A stretch of DNA of 64,000 bases from Pectobacterium fontis. GTDB taxonomy: Bacteria > Pseudomonadota > Gammaproteobacteria > Enterobacterales > Enterobacteriaceae. The translations under genes and the position numbers were made by a program. Under the pieces are notes generated by a model that was given only the letters and a program-made list of their open reading frames with translations, did no database searches and was not told the origin of the DNA. Below, one piece after another: positions 59,428 to 64,000 of this stretch. Every line of letters starts with the position of its first letter. Position 1 is the first letter of the stretch. The stretch is from assembly GCF_000803215.1 (NCBI RefSeq), contig NZ_JSXC01000047.1, forward strand, positions 1 through 64,000, read 5' to 3'.

Positions 59428-62283
59428 TTGAAATATCTCGCCTCATTCCACACAACTTTAAAGGTATCCCGCTATTTATTTCGGGTTCTGGCGATCATGC
59501 TGTGGGTGTTGGGGGCGCTGATATCCGTTTTCTATGTCACTAAAGTCTTGAATGAAAAAGAGTCAGGGCTGCGGCAGGAATATAATCTCAGTTTTGATCA
59601 GTCGCAGGGCTACATCCGACATGCATCGGATATTGTGCGCGAACTTCAATATCTGGCGACAAATCGTCTGGTGCTGGCGAGAGAAAAAGCAGAGCCGCCA
59701 ACGGAAAGTGGCCCCGGTGTTTCCGTGTATGCGCTGGCGTCTGGCGCAACCTGTTCCACGCAATATGGCGGGAATGCGGCGCTGATCTCACTGAGTCACT
59801 TTTTCAACGATTGGCAGGATAATTTCTCTGCGGTCTACGATCTTAATCGGGTCTTTTTTGTTGGCGGCGATCGGCGTTGTATGGTTGATTTTGGCATTCG
59901 CAACCAGTCGCTTGATCGTGATAACTTGCTTAAAAACGTGCAGGATCGTTTTCAGGATCAGAAGAGGAATCGCACCCAAACCGGACGTGACGAAACGATC
60001 TACTGGATTACCCCCGCCTCTATCCCCGACGTCGGCTATTTGTATGCACTGACGCCAATTTATGTGGATAACAAGCTGGAAGTCATCATGGGGATTGAAC
60101 AGACGATTCGTCTGGATGACTTCGTTGCCGTGGGTAAATTTCCCATCAATGCCCGGCTGTTGGATCAATATAATCAGATTGTTTTACAGTTTTCCGACAA
60201 TAAGGGGCGCTATCTGTCTTCGGTAGACAGCTATCCCTCTGAACATAACTATTTTGGCTATGTGAATGGTTATGATGAACTCATTCTGAAGAAATCACTG
60301 CCGCCGACGTCATTCAGCATTGTGTATTCACTGCCATTGAAGGTGCTGCTTTCCCACATCAGCGCTTTGATGATCAATATGCTCGTGCTGAATGTGCTAT
60401 CGGCTATTTTGCTGTTTGTGTTGGCGCTGGTGTTTGAGCGGAAAATGCTGTTGCCTGCGGAAGTGAATGCGTTCCAGTTGGAGGAAAACGAGCAATTCAA
60501 CCGCAAAATTGTGGCGTCGGCGCCCGTGGGGATTTGCATCCTGCGTATTCATGACGGTACGAATATCCTCAGTAACGAGCTGGCGCATAATTATCTCAAC
60601 CTGCTTACCCACGAAGATAGGCTGCGTATTACCCGTATTATTTGTGAGCAGCAGTCCAAGTTTGTCGATGTCATGACCAGCCGCAACCATCACTTGCAAA
60701 TCAGTTTTGTCCATTCACGCTATCGTAATGAAAATGTGGCGATTTGCGTGCTGTTGGACGTTAGTGCGCGTGTCAGAATGGAAGAGTCATTACAGGAAAT
60801 GGCGAATGCCGCGGAGCAAGCCAGCCAATCGAAATCGATGTTCCTTGCTACCGTCAGCCATGAATTGCGTACGCCGCTTTACGGGATTATCGGTAATCTC
60901 GATCTACTGCAAACCAAATCGCTGCCGCAGGACGCCAATCGTCTGGTGGCGGCAATGAACAACTCCTCTTCACTGCTGCTGAAAATTATCAGCGATATCC
61001 TCGATTTTTCCAAAATTGAGTCAGAGCAGTTGAAAATAGAACCTTGTGAATTCGCGCCGCACGAAGTAATTAGCCATATCACCAGCAACTATCTCCCGTT
61101 GGTGGTGAAAAAGCGGCTGACGCTGTACTGCTTTATTGATCCTAATGTGCCTGCCAGCCTGTTCGGCGATCCCGTTCGTTTGCAGCAGGTGTTATCTAAC
61201 CTGTTGAGTAACGCGATAAAATTCACGGATACTGGCTGCATCATTTTTGAAGCCGGCTGTCGTGATGGCTATCTCGAATTTGTGGTGCGTGACACTGGCG
61301 TGGGTATTCAACCGCGTGAAGCGGTGAAGCTATTCGATCCGTTCTTTCAGGCGGGAAGTGGTGTACAGCGTCATTTTCAGGGCACAGGGTTAGGGCTGGC
61401 CATTTGTGAAAAGCTGGTCAACCTGATGGACGGAGACATTACGATTGAATCAGAACCCGGGCTTGGCAGCCTGTTTGGCATCAGAATCCCGCTGTATAAA
61501 GCACGCTATGCCCCTGCGGCGATCAACGCCAGTCTACAAGGAAAAATGTGCTGGTTGAGAGTGCGTAATGTCCGGCTGGAAGCATACCTACAGACTTTGT
61601 TGCAGGGGCAGGGTGTACAGGCGGTACGTTACCAAAATCAAATGGTGTCGCCTGATGATGTAATGATTAGTGATTACACATCGACAGACAATATTGCCGC
61701 CCGAGCGCATATCATGATGAGCGGCGCGCATAATGGCGCGGCACAGGAAGTGAGCGAAGGGAACTGGGTACAAGGTACTTCCACTCCGCAACATTTGCCT
61801 GATTTGCTGGAGAGAATCTATCGTGCGGAAAGTGAAGACCGGGCTCGCGCGGAGATTTTACCGCCGCTGGCTCATTATGAGCGGGCTGAAAATGGCGATA
61901 TTATGATTCTGGTGGTGGACGATCACCCGATCAACCGTCGGCTTTTGGCCGATCAGCTTGGTTCTTTGGGTTATCAAGCCATGACAGCGAATGATGGGAT
62001 AGACGCGCTGGGCGTCTTGAGTAAAAATCATATTGATATTGTGTTGACGGACGTCAATATGCCGAATATGGATGGTTATCTGTTCACACGCCGTATGCGC
62101 GAGCAGGGATTACGTTTCCCGGTTATCGGCGTGACGGCGAATGCGTTGGCGGAAGAACGAGATCGTTGTCTTGAGGCGGGGATGGATCACTGTTTGTCAA
62201 AACCCGTGACGTTGGAGACGTTGCAGCATGCGCTGTCGTATTACACTCATGTCGTGCGTCAGGCGAGAACGTCAGTGGAATAA
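59428..62283 (+). CDS. rcsC: Rcs phosphorelay hybrid sensor kinase RcsC
   Basis: The envelope-stress sensor that phosphorylates RcsD and then RcsB. The 951-aa product (E. coli 949) has two membrane helices (about residues 20-40 and 313-335) around a periplasmic domain, a HisKA domain with His478 in ATVSHELRTP, a HATPase domain (NLLSNAIKF, DTGVGI, GTGLGLAI), an RcsC-ABL domain and a receiver with Asp875 in VLTDVNMPNMDGY. The conserved start MKYLASF uses TTG at 59428; no ATG fits. It is convergent with rcsB. Confidence 0.95.
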   Translation: MKYLASFHTTLKVSRYLFRVLAIMLWVLGALISVFYVTKVLNEKESGLRQEYNLSFDQSQGYIRHASDIVRELQYLATNRLVLAREKAEPPTESGPGVSVYALASGATCSTQYGGNAALISLSHFFNDWQDNFSAVYDLNRVFFVGGDRRCMVDFGIRNQSLDRDNLLKNVQDRFQDQKRNRTQTGRDETIYWITPASIPDVGYLYALTPIYVDNKLEVIMGIEQTIRLDDFVAVGKFPINARLLDQYNQIVLQFSDNKGRYLSSVDSYPSEHNYFGYVNGYDELILKKSLPPTSFSIVYSLPLKVLLSHISALMINMLVLNVLSAILLFVLALVFERKMLLPAEVNAFQLEENEQFNRKIVASAPVGICILRIHDGTNILSNELAHNYLNLLTHEDRLRITRIICEQQSKFVDVMTSRNHHLQISFVHSRYRNENVAICVLLDVSARVRMEESLQEMANAAEQASQSKSMFLATVSHELRTPLYGIIGNLDLLQTKSLPQDANRLVAAMNNSSSLLLKIISDILDFSKIESEQLKIEPCEFAPHEVISHITSNYLPLVVKKRLTLYCFIDPNVPASLFGDPVRLQQVLSNLLSNAIKFTDTGCIIFEAGCRDGYLEFVVRDTGVGIQPREAVKLFDPFFQAGSGVQRHFQGTGLGLAICEKLVNLMDGDITIESEPGLGSLFGIRIPLYKARYAPAAINASLQGKMCWLRVRNVRLEAYLQTLLQGQGVQAVRYQNQMVSPDDVMISDYTSTDNIAARAHIMMSGAHNGAAQEVSEGNWVQGTSTPQHLPDLLERIYRAESEDRARAEILPPLAHYERAENGDIMILVVDDHPINRRLLADQLGSLGYQAMTANDGIDALGVLSKNHIDIVLTDVNMPNMDGYLFTRRMREQGLRFPVIGVTANALAEERDRCLEAGMDHCLSKPVTLETLQHALSYYTHVVRQARTSVE

Positions 62284-62309
62284 CCTGCATCAGCGGTGGC
62301 CGATGCAGG
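62284..62309. terminator. Hairpin at the rcsC-rcsB convergence
   Basis: CCTGCATC / GATGCAGG (8 pairs, 10-base loop) begins right after the rcsC stop, 11 bases short of the rcsB stop. No T tract on the plus strand. Confidence 0.45.
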
Positions 62310-62319
62310 AGGGAAAGGC

Positions 62320-62970
62320 TTAGTCTACCTGCGGCGCGCTGCCATTAACGGAAGACAGGTAATTTAGCAGGGCGATATCGTTCTCCACGCCCAGCTTGGT
62401 CATCGCCGACTTCTTCTGGCTACTGATCGTCTTGATGCTGCGATTCAGTTTTTTGGCGATTTCGGTGACCAAAAAACCTTCTGCAAATAAACGCAGTACT
62501 TCACTTTCTTTCGGGGACAGGCGCTTGTCGCCATAGCCGCTGGCGCTGATTTTCTCCAGCACTTTGGATACGCTGTCTGGCGTGAATTTCTTCCCTTTTT
62601 GCAGGGCTGCCAGCGCTTTGGGTAAATCGGTCGGTGCGCCCTGTTTCAGAACGATACCTTCGATATCCAAATCCAGCACGGCGCTCAGAATCGCCGGATT
62701 ATTGTTCATGGTGAGAACGATAACGGAAAGATGGGGAAAATGGCGCTTAATGTATTTAATGAGGGTAATACCATCGCCATATTTATCGCCAGGCATGGAT
62801 AAATCGGTGATTAAAACGTTAGCGTCCAGCTTCGGGAGGTTGTTGATCAGCGCGGTTGAGTCTTCAAATTCGCCAACTACATTGACCCATTCAATCTGCT
62901 CAAGTGATTTTTTGATGCCAAAAAGGACAATGGGATGGTCGTCGGCAATAATTACGTTTAGGTTACTCAT
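62320..62970 (-). CDS. rcsB: Rcs response regulator RcsB
   Basis: A transcription factor of the Rcs pathway, controlling capsule, motility and, in soft-rot bacteria, virulence genes. The 216-aa product has the receiver Asp56 in NVLITDLSMPGD, Lys109 region VLKQGAP and a LuxR-type HTH (SPKESEVLRLFAEGFLVTEIAKKLNRSIKTIS). It starts eight bases after rcsD, forming the usual rcsDB operon. Confidence 0.97.
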   Translation of the reverse strand: MSNLNVIIADDHPIVLFGIKKSLEQIEWVNVVGEFEDSTALINNLPKLDANVLITDLSMPGDKYGDGITLIKYIKRHFPHLSVIVLTMNNNPAILSAVLDLDIEGIVLKQGAPTDLPKALAALQKGKKFTPDSVSKVLEKISASGYGDKRLSPKESEVLRLFAEGFLVTEIAKKLNRSIKTISSQKKSAMTKLGVENDIALLNYLSSVNGSAPQVD

Positions 62971-62978
62971 CGTTTTGG

Positions 62979-64000
62979 TTACTCATCTTGTTGGCTACCT
63001 TGCTGCCCTTTAGGTTCGACTGGGGATAGTAATGCGCTGACAAATTCCTCAATTTCATGAAGGTTATCCTCGATCTGTACACTATCGTGCGCGGTAATAT
63101 GCTGTTCAAGCTGTTCACACAACTGCTTGCCAGGGTGTAGATTCAACATCGCAAACACGCCTTTCAGCCGGTGTGCCGTCTGCGAAAGTGAAGGGAAATC
63201 GCCCGCTTCCGCCTCAGTATACAGCCTCTTTAAATCATCCGGTACTGTCTCCACGAACAGCGAATAATAGTCGCTTGACGCCAATTGTGCGGCGTAAAAC
63301 TCCACATCATTCGGTTCCCCCGCCTGCATCGCATCGGGTGGTGTCTCCAGTTGCAGTTCAATCAGCTTAAGCAATGCCTCCAGCAGGAGGTGGCTGATAT
63401 TATAATTCGCCCGCAAACGGCGCGGGCCCAACGGTATTACGGTGTCATCGTCATGGCTTAACAGCAGCGTATAATCCGCTTTTTTGTCCGGGTCGTCAGT
63501 AATGCAGATATCCGCTTCCTGGTTAATCTGGCGCTCATCGCTAACCAGATAATTTGCGCCCCAGCCCGTCAGCATATGACCGACAATATGCTGTACTTCA
63601 TCGGATGTCACATCCAGCAGAATGGTAATACCATCCAGCAGTTTTTCTTCCTCAACGGGAAGCGCTTCCGGCTCCAGTTTTAGCGTCAGAATATAGTGTG
63701 TACCTAACTCGGACTTACTGTTGATGGTTAACGCGCCGCCCAGTTTATTACAGAGTTGATTACACAAAAATAAGGTCAATCCTGAATTTTGTCCGAAACG
63801 ATCGGTGGCAGCAGGATGCAGGAAAGGATGTCGAATGTTTTCCTGTTCTTTGCCTGAAACGTTCGTTCCCGTATCGCTGACCTGAATAACCAACGTGTCG
63901 GACTCATTATTTTTCCTATTAATCGATACCGTAATTTTGCCGTAATCCGTATTGGTTACCGAATAGCTCAATAGCAGCGCCAGCGTCTTTTTCAACAACT
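62979..64000 (-). CDS. rcsD: Phosphotransfer intermediate RcsD (C-terminal part; runs off the window)
   Basis: Relays phosphate from RcsC to RcsB through its HPt domain. Only the last 340 residues or so are inside the window: the end of the degenerate ATPase-like domain (VSDTGTNVSGKEQENIRHPF, DRFGQNSGLTLFLCNQL), the ABL-type domain, and the HPt helix bundle with the phosphorylated His in QTAHRLKGVFAML. The 5' end lies beyond base 64000. It precedes rcsB by eight bases. Confidence 0.93.
   Translation of the reverse strand, partial: LLKKTLALLLSYSVTNTDYGKITVSINRKNNESDTLVIQVSDTGTNVSGKEQENIRHPFLHPAATDRFGQNSGLTLFLCNQLCNKLGGALTINSKSELGTHYILTLKLEPEALPVEEEKLLDGITILLDVTSDEVQHIVGHMLTGWGANYLVSDERQINQEADICITDDPDKKADYTLLLSHDDDTVIPLGPRRLRANYNISHLLLEALLKLIELQLETPPDAMQAGEPNDVEFYAAQLASSDYYSLFVETVPDDLKRLYTEAEAGDFPSLSQTAHRLKGVFAMLNLHPGKQLCEQLEQHITAHDSVQIEDNLHEIEEFVSALLSPVEPKGQQGSQQDE

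Overview
The window looks like a chromosome segment of a soft-rot enterobacterium, most likely Pectobacterium (formerly Erwinia carotovora). Almost every gene has an obvious Escherichia coli-type orthologue. Between these sit plant-pathogen signatures: a Prt1/protealysin-type M4 metalloprotease, a GH28 polygalacturonase with a KdgR-like operator, and an exported penicillin V acylase-type hydrolase. I see no rRNA, tRNA, CRISPR array, prophage or intact insertion sequence.

Bases 1-21300 are a conserved housekeeping block on the + strand: pepB, sseB, (sseA), ndk, rlmN, pilW, rodZ, ispG, hisS, yfgM, bamB, der. An AEC transporter, yfgJ, prt1 (with a truncated inhibitor-like gene) and xseA follow, then guaBA behind a conserved promoter. 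The block covers rRNA/tRNA modification, isoprenoid synthesis, outer-membrane assembly, ribosome biogenesis, cell shape and GMP synthesis.

Bases 21400-32600 are an accessory stretch. It holds a pva-like hydrolase, a SnoaL-like protein, a DUF3750-type gene broken by one amber codon, about 500 bases of decayed sequence, a TauE-type exporter, an uncharacterised 272-aa protein, two zinc alcohol dehydrogenases around a diguanylate cyclase, a TPP-riboswitch-controlled thiD, psiE and yegS.

Bases 32600-51400 join several blocks that lie apart in E. coli: the CyaR small RNA gene with trhP (yegQ), a glutathionyl-hydroquinone reductase, ybaL, ushA, the pyruvate-uptake genes btsT-yjiX-yjiA, the polygalacturonase, ybaK, ybaP, the copper pair copA/cueR with its 19-bp-spacer MerR-type promoter, and qmcA-ybbJ.

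Bases 51500-64000 carry nrdA-nrdB-yfaE (class Ia ribonucleotide reductase, with DnaA boxes upstream), ubiG, gyrA and the Rcs envelope-stress phosphorelay (rcsC convergent with rcsD-rcsB; rcsD runs off the end).

No wholly new multi-gene system stands out. The best leads are a short upstream ORF between the TPP riboswitch and thiD, the prt1/truncated emfourin-like pair, a polygalacturonase with an altered motif III, a Pho-box-like site upstream of ushA, and a BtsR-like direct repeat upstream of btsT.
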